The notes beneath the pieces are model-generated. The model had not been told where the DNA came from. It worked only from the letters and a program-made list of their open reading frames with translations, and made no database searches. 64,000 nucleotides of DNA, from the NCBI RefSeq assembly GCF_033097365.1, contig NZ_AP028461.1, forward strand, positions 11,063,501 to 11,127,500, read 5' to 3'. The position numbers were made by a program, and so were the translations under genes. This DNA comes from Actinoplanes sichuanensis (lineage in GTDB: Bacteria > Actinomycetota > Actinomycetes > Mycobacteriales > Micromonosporaceae). Numbering within the stretch: the stretch's first letter is position 1; every line of letters begins with the position of its first letter. This document shows positions 17,504 through 25,854 of the stretch, in pieces.

Positions 17504-17572
17504 ACCCCACCCTTCTTATGACCCTTTACAGGTTTTTATACGGCAGAATTGGGAACGGTGTCCCGCATTCGC

Positions 17573-19864
17573 TCAGGCCTCCGTGAGCGCGGGTGCCCGG
17601 TCGATCCAGGCCGTCAGGTTCGCCGGCAGGTCGGCCTTGCTGTAGAGCCACCCCTGCACCAGATCGCAGCCCTGCTCCCGCAGCCAGTCGCGCTGGGCCT
17701 CGGTCTCCACCCCCTCGGCCACCACCCGATGTCCCATGGCCCGGGTCATCGCCAGCACCGCGCGCACGATCGGCTCCTTGGCGCCGTTGTCGCCGACGCC
17801 CGAGATGAACGACCTGTCGATCTTCACGATGCCGACCGGGAGCCGGTCCAGGTAGCTCAGCGACGAGTAACCCGTGCCGAAGTCGTCGACGCACAGCGTG
17901 ACACCCATCGCCTGCAGCGCGTTCAGGGTCAGCATGGCCGTCTCCAGGTCCTCCATCACACCCGACTCGGTGATCTCCAGCCACAGGGCGGACGGGGCGA
18001 GCCCGTTCTCCCGCAGCGCGTCGTCGACCAGCCGGACCAGGGAGCCGTCGCGCAGCTGGCGCACCGCGACGTTCACCGACACGTGCAGCGGGCGGGCGTC
18101 CGGCCCGCGCCGGGCGGTCCACTCGGCCAGCTGCCGGACCGACTCACGCAGCAACCACGAGCCCATCTCCTCGATCATGCCGGTCTCCTCGGCGATCGGG
18201 ATGAACTGCACCGGCGACACGAAGCCCAGCTCGGGCGAGTGCCAACGCATCAGCGCCTCGAAGCCGTCCAGCTCGCCGGAGGCCAGGTCGATGATCGGCT
18301 GGAAGTGGGCGGCCAGCTCGCCGCGTCCGACCGCGCCGCGCAGCGCCTGCTCCAGCTTGACCCGGTCCTGCACCTGATCCCGCATCGAGGCGTCGAACAG
18401 GGCGTACATGTTGCGGCCGTTGCTCTTGGCCTTGTACATGGAGGTGTCCGCGTCTCGGATCAGATCGTGCGCCCGCACGTCGCCGGTGCTCTTCGCCACC
18501 CCGATCGACACCGACGTCACCACGTCTCCGATGGAGAGCGAGAACGGCCGGTTGAACTCGGCGATCAGCCGCTCGGCCAGCTGCTCGCCGAGCCGCTCGC
18601 TCGGCGGCCCGGCCAGCGCGACCACGAACTCGTCACCGCCGATCCGGCTGACCACGTCCTCCGCGCGCACCTGCTGGGTGAGCCGGGCGGCCACCGCCCG
18701 GAGCAGCTCGTCGCCGACCCGGTGGCCCCAGTTGTCGTTGATCATCTTGAACCGGTCGAGGTCCAGAAAGAGCAGGCTGATCTCCAGGCGCTCCGCGGTG
18801 GAACGCTCAGCCCACCGGGTCACCGTCTCGATCAGCAGCTCCCGGTTCGGCAGTTCGGTCAACGTGTCGTGGGTGACCCGCCGCCGGCTGATCCGCTCGG
18901 CCCGGGCCCGCGAGTCGTTCGAGCGGATCACCCGGTACAGCACGGTCAGCACGATCGACAGACAGAGCACCGCCCGAACCACGTTGCCGACCATGCTGAC
19001 CGGCGGCATCAGCGCGGTCAGCCCGACCGGGAAGATCACCATCGCGCCGATCAGCACCGTCCGGCCCCGGCTCAGGACACTGGTCACGCCCTGCTGCGGC
19101 TCGGTGAGCGTACGCATCGACGGATGCAACGACGCCCCGGTCAGCAGGACGAACATCAGCAGCAGGGAGGTGTCGACCAGCCGCTGCGGGATCCCGCCGA
19201 CCCCCAGCGCCTCCCGCATGCAGTAGAGCATGTCGCCGGTGAACAGCGCGCCGCACGCCAGCACCATCATCCACAGCGCCGGCTGCCGTACGCCCCGGGA
19301 CAGCATCAGCCGGGCCGCCAGCACCAGGATCGTCACGTCGAACACCGGGAACATCGCGTTGACCAGGCGCGGGCCGCTCAACCCGGCGGCCATGTTGGGG
19401 GCGATCAGGAAGATCCAGGTGAGGAAGGCGATGCTGAGGCCCATCATCAGCGCGTCGATCCGCGCCGAATCGTCGTCGTCGGCCCGGCGCTGCCGCAGCA
19501 TGACCATGAAACAGAGCCCGACCAGCAGGTACGCCGGAATGGTCAGCAGATCGGGCAGGAGCACCAGCGAGTCGGGCAGCCCGCCCGCCTCACGGACCAC
19601 CCGCAGCAGGCTGCTGACCAGGAAGAACCACGACGCTCGGCGGACGTGCCGCCACGGCGTCTGGTCGTCCGGCCGGTTCAGGTACGGCCCTCGGTAGAGC
19701 GCGAGCATGCCCTGCGCCAGAAGCAGAGCCATGATCGGCGAGGACAACTGCTCCGGGCCGGCCAGCAGGACGGCGAGCAACGCCAGCCCGACCGCCAGGT
19801 GCAGCCGGAACTCGAGGACGGCCCGAGTGGCGGGCGCTGGGCCGGTGGCCTGGACGTGGGTCAT
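17573..19864 (-). CDS. Membrane GGDEF-EAL cyclic-di-GMP enzyme
   Basis: 763 residues with about eight N-terminal TM helices (20-310), a GGDEF domain with intact GGDEF at 409-413 and an inhibitory I-site RAED at 400-403, then an EAL domain with EAL at 536-538, ITESGVMED, DDFGTGYSSLSYL, KIDRSFI and AEGVET. All catalytic residues for both diguanylate cyclase and phosphodiesterase activity are visible. The membrane region probably senses an unknown signal. It forms a likely two-gene operon with the PilZ chemoreceptor downstream. Confidence 0.92.
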   Translation of the reverse strand: MTHVQATGPAPATRAVLEFRLHLAVGLALLAVLLAGPEQLSSPIMALLLAQGMLALYRGPYLNRPDDQTPWRHVRRASWFFLVSSLLRVVREAGGLPDSLVLLPDLLTIPAYLLVGLCFMVMLRQRRADDDDSARIDALMMGLSIAFLTWIFLIAPNMAAGLSGPRLVNAMFPVFDVTILVLAARLMLSRGVRQPALWMMVLACGALFTGDMLYCMREALGVGGIPQRLVDTSLLLMFVLLTGASLHPSMRTLTEPQQGVTSVLSRGRTVLIGAMVIFPVGLTALMPPVSMVGNVVRAVLCLSIVLTVLYRVIRSNDSRARAERISRRRVTHDTLTELPNRELLIETVTRWAERSTAERLEISLLFLDLDRFKMINDNWGHRVGDELLRAVAARLTQQVRAEDVVSRIGGDEFVVALAGPPSERLGEQLAERLIAEFNRPFSLSIGDVVTSVSIGVAKSTGDVRAHDLIRDADTSMYKAKSNGRNMYALFDASMRDQVQDRVKLEQALRGAVGRGELAAHFQPIIDLASGELDGFEALMRWHSPELGFVSPVQFIPIAEETGMIEEMGSWLLRESVRQLAEWTARRGPDARPLHVSVNVAVRQLRDGSLVRLVDDALRENGLAPSALWLEITESGVMEDLETAMLTLNALQAMGVTLCVDDFGTGYSSLSYLDRLPVGIVKIDRSFISGVGDNGAKEPIVRAVLAMTRAMGHRVVAEGVETEAQRDWLREQGCDLVQGWLYSKADLPANLTAWIDRAPALTEA

Positions 19865-19904
19865 GCCCCTCTATCGGCCGGGCCGGGACGGGTCTTATCG
19901 ATCC

Positions 19905-19932
19905 GACCCGGCTCACCGCGGTGAGCCGGGTC
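19905..19932 (-). terminator. Palindromic terminator between the TM repeat protein and GGDEF-EAL genes
   Basis: Perfect 28-base palindrome with arm GACCCGGCTCACCG (19905-19918), 11 bases past the stop at 19943. It separates the two minus-strand transcription units. Confidence 0.7.
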
Positions 19933-19942
19933 ATCCCGCGGA

Positions 19943-20473
19943 TCAGGTACCGGTGCCCTCCTGGGTGGTGGTGTCCTGCTGAGTGGTGCCCTGATCGGTG
20001 GTGCCCTGATCGGTGGTGCCCTGATCGGTGCTGCCGGGCTGCTGTTGGGTGCCGGAGTCCTGCTGGCCGCCGGGCATGCCGCCACCACCCGGCATGCCGC
20101 CGCCGGGGCCGCCACCGCCGCCGAAGCCGCCGGGGCCGCCCTGCTGGCCGGTGGAGCCGTCCTGGGTGACGGCGGCCGGGGCGCCGCCGATCGCCGTCAT
20201 GATCCCGGCGGTGATTCCGGAACTGGCGATCGCGGTCACCAGGACGGCGGCGATCAGGACCACCTTCGGGCTGCGCTTCGGGCGGCTCGGCGCGGGCGGC
20301 GGGGTCTCCCACGAGGCGGTCGGCGGGCCGGCCGGCGGAGGCGGCCCGGCCGGAGCCGCCGCCTCGGCCTTCTCCGGGGCGGTGATCATCTCGGTGGCCG
20401 TGGTGGGCTCGTCGGCGCCGGCGGCCCACGGGTCGCGCGGGACGTTGGTGGTCAGCTGGTCGTTCACTGTCAT
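19943..20473 (-). CDS. Single-pass membrane protein with Gly/Pro-rich and TDQG-repeat tail
   Basis: 176 residues. A Pro/Ala-rich cytosolic N-terminus is followed by one TM helix (VVLIAAVLVTAIASSGITAG, about 71-90) and a Gly-rich segment with GGMPGG motifs. The tail is Gln/Thr-rich, with three exact 15-bp repeats encoding a GTTDQ unit. The ATG at 20473 has GGAG nearby and fits better than the long upstream extension. Function unknown. The disordered, probably extracytosolic tail resembles a wall-spanning or stress-related segment, but nothing identifies it. Confidence 0.7.
   Translation of the reverse strand: MTVNDQLTTNVPRDPWAAGADEPTTATEMITAPEKAEAAAPAGPPPPAGPPTASWETPPPAPSRPKRSPKVVLIAAVLVTAIASSGITAGIMTAIGGAPAAVTQDGSTGQQGGPGGFGGGGGPGGGMPGGGGMPGGQQDSGTQQQPGSTDQGTTDQGTTDQGTTQQDTTTQEGTGT
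19986..20030. repeat. Three exact 15-bp tandem repeats
   Basis: Unit GTGCCCTGATCGGTG at 19986, 20001 and 20016, inside the coding region of the membrane repeat protein. It is in frame, so copy number could vary without breaking the gene. Confidence 0.85.
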
Positions 20474-20725
20474 CGGATGCTCCTCGGGAGGTCGGCGAAG
20501 ACCATCGTGCGGAGCCGGTTTGTGGGGACTCTGTGCGCCGAGCAGGAAAGCTCTGTCAACCCGGAGTGGTCGGGATGCTGCTGATCGTGGCCACCACCCG
20601 GTCCGGGTCGCCGGCGTCCGGCTGACGTTCCGCTGCCGGATCGGATGGATCTCGTCCGACCGGTGGCCGGTATTGCGGAAACCGGGTGACGTGCGAGATT
20701 GTCGCGCGTGTTCGAGGAGGCCCCC

Positions 20726-20920
20726 ATGGAAGAAGCATTCGCGGCGTACACCGCCGGCCACAACGACGGCAGCGCCGGTGTCCGCGACGGGATACAGGCG
20801 AACCATCCGGAGACCGGAACCGACTACCGGGTCGGGGTCGTCGACGGCAGCGTGGCCGCGTTCCAGGCCGAGCTGGTCGCCGAGGTGCGCCGGCTGCTGG
20901 ACTCGCCGGAGGGGGTTTGA
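20726..20920 (+). CDS. Small hypothetical protein
   Basis: 64 residues starting MEEAFAAYTAGHNDGSAGVRDG, preceded by GAGGAGG five bases before the ATG at 20726. Soluble, acidic, with no recognised domain. The strong ribosome-binding site and codon pattern support a real gene. It lies alone between the membrane repeat protein and the second tRNA operon. Confidence 0.6.
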   Translation: MEEAFAAYTAGHNDGSAGVRDGIQANHPETGTDYRVGVVDGSVAAFQAELVAEVRRLLDSPEGV

Positions 20921-20952
20921 CCTGCGGCGCGACGGATAAAGCGGGGGGTGCT

Positions 20953-20982
20953 TTGGCATCCGGTCCCGGCCTCGGCTAAGGT
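20953..20982 (+). promoter_or_regulatory. Promoter of second tRNA Gly-Cys-Val operon
   Basis: TTGGCA (20953-20958), 18-base spacer, TAAGGT (20977-20982). It matches the promoter layout before the first tRNA cluster. The leader between promoter and tRNA-Gly is also similar in both copies (CCGTCGCC, GGGAAACC). Confidence 0.6.
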
Positions 20983-21014
20983 TTCTTCCGTCGCCAGGGA
21001 AACCTGGGGGTCAA

Positions 21015-21086
21015 GCGGAAGTGGCGCAGTGGTAGCGCATCACCTTGCCAAGGTGAGGGTCGCGGGTTCGAATCCCGTCTTCCGCT
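21015..21086 (+). tRNA. tRNA-Gly (GCC), second copy
   Basis: 72 nt, same sequence as the copy at 5330: acceptor GCGGAAG/CTTCCGC, anticodon GCC, discriminator T. Confidence 0.96.
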
Positions 21087-21124
21087 CGGAGAGGGCTGTT
21101 GCTGATCCTTGCATCGGCCGCCTC

Positions 21125-21195
21125 GGTGGAGTGGCCGAGAGGCGAGGCAACGGCCTGCAAAGCCGTGTACACGGGTTCAAATCCCGTCTCCACCT
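21125..21195 (+). tRNA. tRNA-Cys (GCA), second copy
   Basis: 71 nt, same sequence as the copy at 5428: acceptor GGTGGAG/CTCCACC, anticodon GCA. The spacer from tRNA-Gly is longer than in the first cluster (38 against 26 bases). Confidence 0.96.
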
Positions 21196-21208
21196 CGCTT
21201 TGTTATGC

Positions 21209-21280
21209 GGGCGATTGGCGCAGCGGGAGCGCGCTTCCTTGACACGGAAGAGGTCACTGGTTCGATCCCAGTATCGCCCA
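21209..21280 (+). tRNA. tRNA-Val (GAC), second copy
   Basis: 72 nt, same body as the copy at 5511: acceptor GGGCGAT/ATCGCCC, anticodon GAC, discriminator A. The 3' flank is CTT, so no CCA is encoded, unlike the first copy. Confidence 0.96.
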
Positions 21281-21332
21281 CTTCGCATTACGGTCATCGG
21301 CGGATAGCCGCCTGGAAACCGGATTCGACTTT

Positions 21333-21370
21333 GAAAAGGGTTCCGAGCCTTCCGGTTCGGAACCCTTTTC
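21333..21370 (+). terminator. Terminator of second tRNA operon
   Basis: 14-base stem GAAAAGGGTTCCGA (21333-21346) with its complement (21357-21370), the right arm ending in CCCTTTTC. Its sequence is unrelated to the first cluster's terminator. Confidence 0.8.
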
Positions 21371-21426
21371 GTTGGATGCCCCTGCTGATCAGCACTCTCC
21401 GCGCATCTTCGTCGTCGGTCCTTCGA

Positions 21427-22506
21427 TCAGCTCGTGCTCAGGGTGCAGGTCACCGTCGGGTTCGGGTTGACGCCCGTCGACGTGGCGAGGAAACCGAAGG
21501 ACGCGGTGGCCCCGGCGGCGAGCCGGCCGTTCCAGTCGACGTTGCGGGCGGTCACCGTGGCGCCGGACTGGCTGACCGTGGCGTTCCACGCCTGACCGAC
21601 GGTCTGACCGTTGGCGTAGGTGAACGTCGCGGTCCAGCCGGTGGACGCCGCCGAGGAGCCGTTGCTGACGGTCACCTCACCCTGGAACCCACCCGACCAC
21701 TGCGAGGTCACCCGGTACACCGCCGTGCAGGCGCCGGTCGGCGGAGGCGACGTGGGATCCGTGGTCGGCGGCGTGCTCGGTGGGGTCGTGGTGCCGCCGA
21801 GCACGCCCGCCAGCACCGGATACCAGGCGTCGGCCATCTTCCGGAAACCGTTGTCGTTCGGGTGGACGCCGTCGACGTTGTCGGCGACCGCGTCGTATCC
21901 GGTCCACAGGTCGGCCAGGACGATCGGTGACTGGGACGTGCTCAAGCCGGCCGCCCAGGAGGGCGGCGCCCGGTTGAACGCCGCCACGTCGGCCGGGCAG
22001 GTGGCGCAGGCGGCCGCGCTCATCGGGATGATCTGCGCGACGATGATCTTCATGGCCGGGTTCTGGGCGCGCATCTGACCGACCAGCTTGGTGAAGGCGG
22101 TCAGTTTGTCGGACAGCGGGATGTATCCACCCCACATGTCGTTGGTGCCCAGGTGCATCAGGACGACATCCGGTCGGGCGGCGGTCAGCCACGGAGGCAG
22201 CTGGTTGTTCGCGGCTATCCCGGTGGCCGAGAAGCCGCCGTGGCCCTCGTGGTCGAAGTCGTACGAATAACCGGGGTTGCAGCCTCCGCCGTCGGACTGG
22301 GTGCCGACGAAATCGACGTCGGTGTGGCCGGTGGTCTGCAGGCTGTGCCAGAGCTTGGCCCGCCAGCAGCCCGGCCCGGCGGTGATCGAGTCACCGAGCG
22401 CCATGATCCGGACCGTAGCGGCGGCGTGCACGACGGGCGCCACAGCGACCACGGCGACCACGGCCAGTAGGGCGGCGAGCAGGAATCTCCGCTTCCTCAT
22501 GATCAT
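21427..22506 (-). CDS. Secreted SGNH/GDSL hydrolase with C-terminal CBM2
   Basis: 359 residues. Signal peptide (1-29), then an SGNH esterase/lipase domain with block I GDSIT (catalytic Ser), GTNDMWG (block III) and DGVHPND (catalytic Asp/His). A Thr/Pro linker (about 237-258) leads to a family-2 carbohydrate-binding module (ACTAVYRVTSQWSGGFQGEV onward), with the tryptophans typical of cellulose binding. It probably deacetylates plant polysaccharide at the cell surface. Its ATG overlaps the stop of the upstream peptidase gene (TGATG), so the two are coupled. Confidence 0.88.
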   Translation of the reverse strand: MIMRKRRFLLAALLAVVAVVAVAPVVHAAATVRIMALGDSITAGPGCWRAKLWHSLQTTGHTDVDFVGTQSDGGGCNPGYSYDFDHEGHGGFSATGIAANNQLPPWLTAARPDVVLMHLGTNDMWGGYIPLSDKLTAFTKLVGQMRAQNPAMKIIVAQIIPMSAAACATCPADVAAFNRAPPSWAAGLSTSQSPIVLADLWTGYDAVADNVDGVHPNDNGFRKMADAWYPVLAGVLGGTTTPPSTPPTTDPTSPPPTGACTAVYRVTSQWSGGFQGEVTVSNGSSAASTGWTATFTYANGQTVGQAWNATVSQSGATVTARNVDWNGRLAAGATASFGFLATSTGVNPNPTVTCTLSTS

Positions 22507-23576
22507 CAGAGGCTCTCGGCGAAGTGCTCGATGTTGTCCGCGTTGTCGACCGCCCGGTTCGGGTCGGTCCGGGCCAGCTGCTGACCCTCGGCCAGGCCGT
22601 AGACGTGGTCGTCGGCACCGCCGTTGACGTTGAAGTGGCTCGACTCGTGGATGAGCGTCCCGGCCTTCGAGTCCCAGCCGGTGGCGGCGGCCGGCCAGTA
22701 GCCGCGGCCGAGGTAGATCACGTAGTGCTCGGCCTGGTAGACGTACGCCATGTAAGGGCTGGCGGCGTCACAGATCAGATCCACCGTCTTGCTGGTCAGC
22801 TGGCTGGTGATCGCGGCGAACGTGGTGGTCGCTCGATTGAACCGGGCCGAGCTGTACGCGCCGAACCAGGTCAGGTAGTTGCCGCCGCCGGCGGTGTGGC
22901 CGGCCAGCCAGGACTGGGCGCGCGTGGAGTAGGTGTAGGCGTTGCTGATCGCCGTCCGCAGTTGGGTCTGCTCGCTCGACGAGCAGTTGGCGAACCGGAG
23001 CGTGACCGCGGCCACGCCGACCCGCTGTGTGCTGATGGTCGGCGCCCCGACGGTGGTCCGCGGTGATCCGGCCGAGCCGCGGACGCCGGCACTCGTCCGT
23101 ACCACACCCCGGCCCGCGGTGAGCCGTACCGGGCCGTCGTCGCCGCGGATCCGGGTCGAGGTCAGGGCGACGAGGTAGGTCCCGGCCCGGGAGAGGTCGT
23201 AGTCGTCGGCCAGTCGCATGTCCACGGTGTAGGCGCCGCCGGCCGGGATGCGGGTGTACGCGGTCTCCTCCGGCGCGGCGAGCTTGGCCCGCTTGCCGCG
23301 GTACTCGACGGGCGTACCGTCGTGGGTCACCGAGAGGATCTCGCCGATCTGGTGTGCCCGGGGCAGGTCGAGGGAGCGCACGTCGATCGGTGTCGAGGAG
23401 TTGTTCCGTGCGGTGAAGCGCATGGTCAGCGCGGTGTCGGTGGCCGCGACGACCTGGTAGGTCGTGGTCAGGGCGGGCGGACCGGCCGGGGCCGCGAGGC
23501 CTCCGGCGGGGATCAGTCCGGGTACGGCGATTCCGGCGAGCACTGCCGCCCAGAATCCGCGTCGGGACATGTGCAT
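22506..23576 (-). CDS. Secreted M35-type (deuterolysin-like) metallopeptidase
   Basis: 356 residues from the ATG at 23576 (AGAGG seven bases upstream). The N-terminus carries a signal with a twin-arginine-like SRRGFW before a hydrophobic stretch. A beta-rich region (about 40-150) is followed by the aspzincin catalytic domain: FANCSSSEQTQL near its start, HESSHF zinc helix and a following GADDHVYG segment. Deuterolysins and peptidyl-Lys endopeptidases share this layout. Translationally coupled to the SGNH/CBM2 gene downstream, suggesting joint secretion during breakdown of plant or fungal matter. Confidence 0.8.
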   Translation of the reverse strand: MHMSRRGFWAAVLAGIAVPGLIPAGGLAAPAGPPALTTTYQVVAATDTALTMRFTARNNSSTPIDVRSLDLPRAHQIGEILSVTHDGTPVEYRGKRAKLAAPEETAYTRIPAGGAYTVDMRLADDYDLSRAGTYLVALTSTRIRGDDGPVRLTAGRGVVRTSAGVRGSAGSPRTTVGAPTISTQRVGVAAVTLRFANCSSSEQTQLRTAISNAYTYSTRAQSWLAGHTAGGGNYLTWFGAYSSARFNRATTTFAAITSQLTSKTVDLICDAASPYMAYVYQAEHYVIYLGRGYWPAAATGWDSKAGTLIHESSHFNVNGGADDHVYGLAEGQQLARTDPNRAVDNADNIEHFAESL

Positions 23577-23785
23577 GTGAGACCTCTTTCGCCGGCGATT
23601 TCGGGGATCGCCGTGGGGACGCCAGGGGGATGGCGGCGGGAAACGCATATCAACATGCATCAATTAAACGAGTCAACGGTCACCTCATCACGCTGGGGTG
23701 AGGTGCGCGCGGCCGGAGCCGGGCCAGACTGCGGGGATCGCGGATGCCGTAGCACCGCCCGAGGCCAGAACGCGGAGACGACGCC

Positions 23786-24613
23786 ATGTCCAAGAAAGCG
23801 AAACACCATGCCGGCGACGACGGATCGAAAGTCCGGATGAAACGGCAGGTGTACGAGGACGAGATGCGACGTCTGCACGGAGAGCTGGTGGCGATGCAGG
23901 AGTGGGTGAAGGCCACCGGCGCGAAGATCTGTGTCGTCTTCGAAGGCCGGGACACCGCCGGCAAAGGCGGCACCATCAAACGGATCACCGAGCGGGTCAG
24001 CCCGCGCGTATTCCGGGTGGTCGCGCTGCCCACGCCCACCGAGCGGGAGAAGAGCCAGATGTACGCCCAGCGGTACATGGCGCACTATCCGGCGGCCGGC
24101 GAAGTAGTGATCTTCGACCGGTCCTGGTACAACCGGGCCGGCGTGGAACACGTGATGGGTTTCTGCCGACCGGAGGAGACCGAACGGTTCCTGGAAACGG
24201 TTCCCGCCTGGGAGAAGGCGATGACCGACTCCGGGATCCTGCTGCTCAAATACTGGCTCGAGGTCAGCCCCGACGAGCAGACCCGGCGACTCCAGAGCCG
24301 CATCGACGATCCGCGCAAAGTCTGGAAACTCACCGATATGGACCTCAAGTCGTACAGCCATTGGTACGACTATTCGCGGGCGCGGGACGCGATGCTCGCC
24401 GCCACCGACACCGCGTGGGCGCCGTGGTTCATCGCCGGCGCCGACGACAAGAAACGCGCCCGGCTCAACATCATCACGCATCTGTTGAGCCAGGTTCCGT
24501 ACGAGCCGCTCAAACCCCGGACCATCAACCTGCCGAAACGGCAGGGACCGAAGGGCTACCGCGAGCCGGATCTGCCTCTGCGCCGCATTCCGACACCATT
24601 CGGAGAGCTTTGA
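23786..24613 (+). CDS. ppk2: Polyphosphate kinase 2
   Basis: 275 residues, a single-domain PPK2 that transfers phosphate between polyphosphate and nucleotides. Walker A is GRDTAGKGG (54-62), the lid follows, and Walker B is in VVIFDRSWYNRAGVEHVMGF. The YDYSRARDAML segment near 205 is also conserved. The length and the single domain fit the common class I enzymes. Divergent from the peptidase gene across about 210 bp. No neighbouring phosphate-regulation gene was seen. Confidence 0.92.
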   Translation: MSKKAKHHAGDDGSKVRMKRQVYEDEMRRLHGELVAMQEWVKATGAKICVVFEGRDTAGKGGTIKRITERVSPRVFRVVALPTPTEREKSQMYAQRYMAHYPAAGEVVIFDRSWYNRAGVEHVMGFCRPEETERFLETVPAWEKAMTDSGILLLKYWLEVSPDEQTRRLQSRIDDPRKVWKLTDMDLKSYSHWYDYSRARDAMLAATDTAWAPWFIAGADDKKRARLNIITHLLSQVPYEPLKPRTINLPKRQGPKGYREPDLPLRRIPTPFGEL

Positions 24614-24622
24614 TCGTACGGT

Positions 24623-24660
24623 CGGACGGCGGCCGTTCCGATGCGGGCGACCGCCGTCCG
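24623..24660. terminator. Terminator between ppk2 and phospholipase genes
   Basis: Inverted repeat CGGACGGCGG (24623-24632) / CCGCCGTCCG (24651-24660) with an 18-base loop, lying between two convergent genes, so it can serve both. Confidence 0.55.
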
Positions 24661-24669
24661 TTCCGTGGG

Positions 24670-25227
24670 TCAGAGCAGTTCGGCGGCCCGGTCCACGTCG
24701 GACTCGTCCACGGAAGCGAGCGAGCCGAAGATCGAGACCGCCTGGTAGTACGTCCAGGCCAGGCTGAGGCAAGCCGGGCGGACCACCGCCGAATAGCCGG
24801 CGCACTTACGTTTCAGGTCGGCGTAGAAGGCCGTGTCGACGAGATTCTTGTTCGCGTCGGTGAACGCGCCGGCCGCCTTGTAGTTGCGGTAGCCGAAATC
24901 ATGCCGGTGACAGGACAGTGTGAAATCGAAGCCGAGCGGACGGTCCGGGCTGGCCGAACAGAAGTCGGTGCTCCAGTCGAACGCATAGGCGGCCCAGTCG
25001 CCCTGATGCGTCCGGGCATTGTTCCAGGCGTTGTAGGACGAGGCGGACGTCTGGGTGAACGAGCTGAGCACCGCCATCTTCTCGGCGGTCGTGGCGGCGC
25101 GGGCCGGTCCCGCCATGCCGAGGACGACGGCGAGCGAGACGATCGCGGCCAGAATGACCCGGATCGGTCGAACATGGACGGGGGAGTGGTGAGCGGCGGT
25201 AGTCGCAACCGGTGGTGTCGCGGACAT
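24670..25227 (-). CDS. Secreted prokaryotic phospholipase A2
   Basis: 185 residues with a signal region (about 20-45, ending PARAATT). The mature part has the prokaryotic PLA2 core: DWSTDFCSASPDRPLGFDF, followed by SCHRHDFGYRNYK containing the His-Asp catalytic dyad and cysteines for a disulfide. It hydrolyses the sn-2 ester of phospholipids with calcium. The GAAGGAG ribosome-binding site is eight bases from the ATG. A GCCCGCCC hairpin sits in the leader. Confidence 0.87.
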   Translation of the reverse strand: MSATPPVATTAAHHSPVHVRPIRVILAAIVSLAVVLGMAGPARAATTAEKMAVLSSFTQTSASSYNAWNNARTHQGDWAAYAFDWSTDFCSASPDRPLGFDFTLSCHRHDFGYRNYKAAGAFTDANKNLVDTAFYADLKRKCAGYSAVVRPACLSLAWTYYQAVSIFGSLASVDESDVDRAAELL

Positions 25228-25244
25228 CGGGGCTCCTTCGAACG

Positions 25245-25298
25245 GCCCGCCCGGAGGGGCGGGCTGCCGGTGGGCGCCCGGGCTACCGATCGGTAACC
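25245..25298. promoter_or_regulatory. Hairpin and GATC-centred palindrome upstream of the phospholipase gene
   Basis: Two structures in the 174-bp gap: the stem GCCCGCCC/GGGCGGGC (25245-25264) and a near-perfect palindrome around TACCGATCGGTA (25279-25298). The first may end the toxin-immunity operon transcript. The second could be a regulator site for the phospholipase gene. Both assignments are inference. Confidence 0.35.
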
Positions 25299-25401
25299 CG
25301 AACGATCACTAAGTCTGGAGCCTGAAACCGGGCACAAGCCCAGCAAGAGATTGCCGTTTCCCGTCCCCCGCGCAAACAGGCGCTACCCCGTGATCTTGCA
25401 G

Positions 25402-25851
25402 TCAGCCGGGGATGATCTCGTTCGCTGTCGGATATGCGGACCACCAGCGTTCGCGGTTGTGCTTCGCGATCTTGCGGTCGAACCGGGCGAGCAGCAGCAG
25501 GTCGCCGTTGATCACCAGTGTTGCGTCCTCGTGCCCTGAATCCAGCAATCCGCGGACGATGTTGATCATGTTGGCTACTGCCCGCTGCTGATCGATCGGT
25601 CCGTCGAGGTTGAAGGCCAGTGAGACGAGGGGATCCGGCTCCCATTCGAACATGCCGTCATCCGACCTGGCGTCGACATATCCGTGACGATCCGCCCATA
25701 GCGAAATGTCGAGGCCGAGGGTTTCATAGAGATCAATCGCAAGCAGCGAGCCGGTGCCCGGTGTCCATTCCAGATGCTCCGGCAGGCTGCGTGCCGCGAT
25801 TCGGGCGGCGGGCGCGTTGGTCGCCAGGGTGAGTGTGTAATCAAGCGACAT
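25402..25851 (-). CDS. SitI3-like immunity protein
   Basis: 149 residues, soluble, starting MSLDYTLTLATNAPA. Resembles the SitI3 family of immunity proteins in the MSLxYxLTLAT start and the central WADRHGYVD segment. It lies three bases after the toxin gene on the same strand, the normal order for a toxin/immunity pair, and is the last gene of the operon. It should bind and block the nuclease domain of the preceding protein. Family assignment is from recalled sequence features, so moderately sure; the immunity role is strongly supported by position. Confidence 0.68.
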   Translation of the reverse strand: MSLDYTLTLATNAPAARIAARSLPEHLEWTPGTGSLLAIDLYETLGLDISLWADRHGYVDARSDDGMFEWEPDPLVSLAFNLDGPIDQQRAVANMINIVRGLLDSGHEDATLVINGDLLLLARFDRKIAKHNRERWWSAYPTANEIIPG

Positions 25852-25854
25852 GTT

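Noticed and set aside
17549..19924. 791-codon frame antisense to the GGDEF-EAL gene
   Set aside because: His/Gln/Arg/Pro-rich shadow without domain features.
19986..20030. CRISPR-like short repeats
   Set aside because: The three 15-bp repeats are contiguous, without spacers, and lie in frame inside a coding region.
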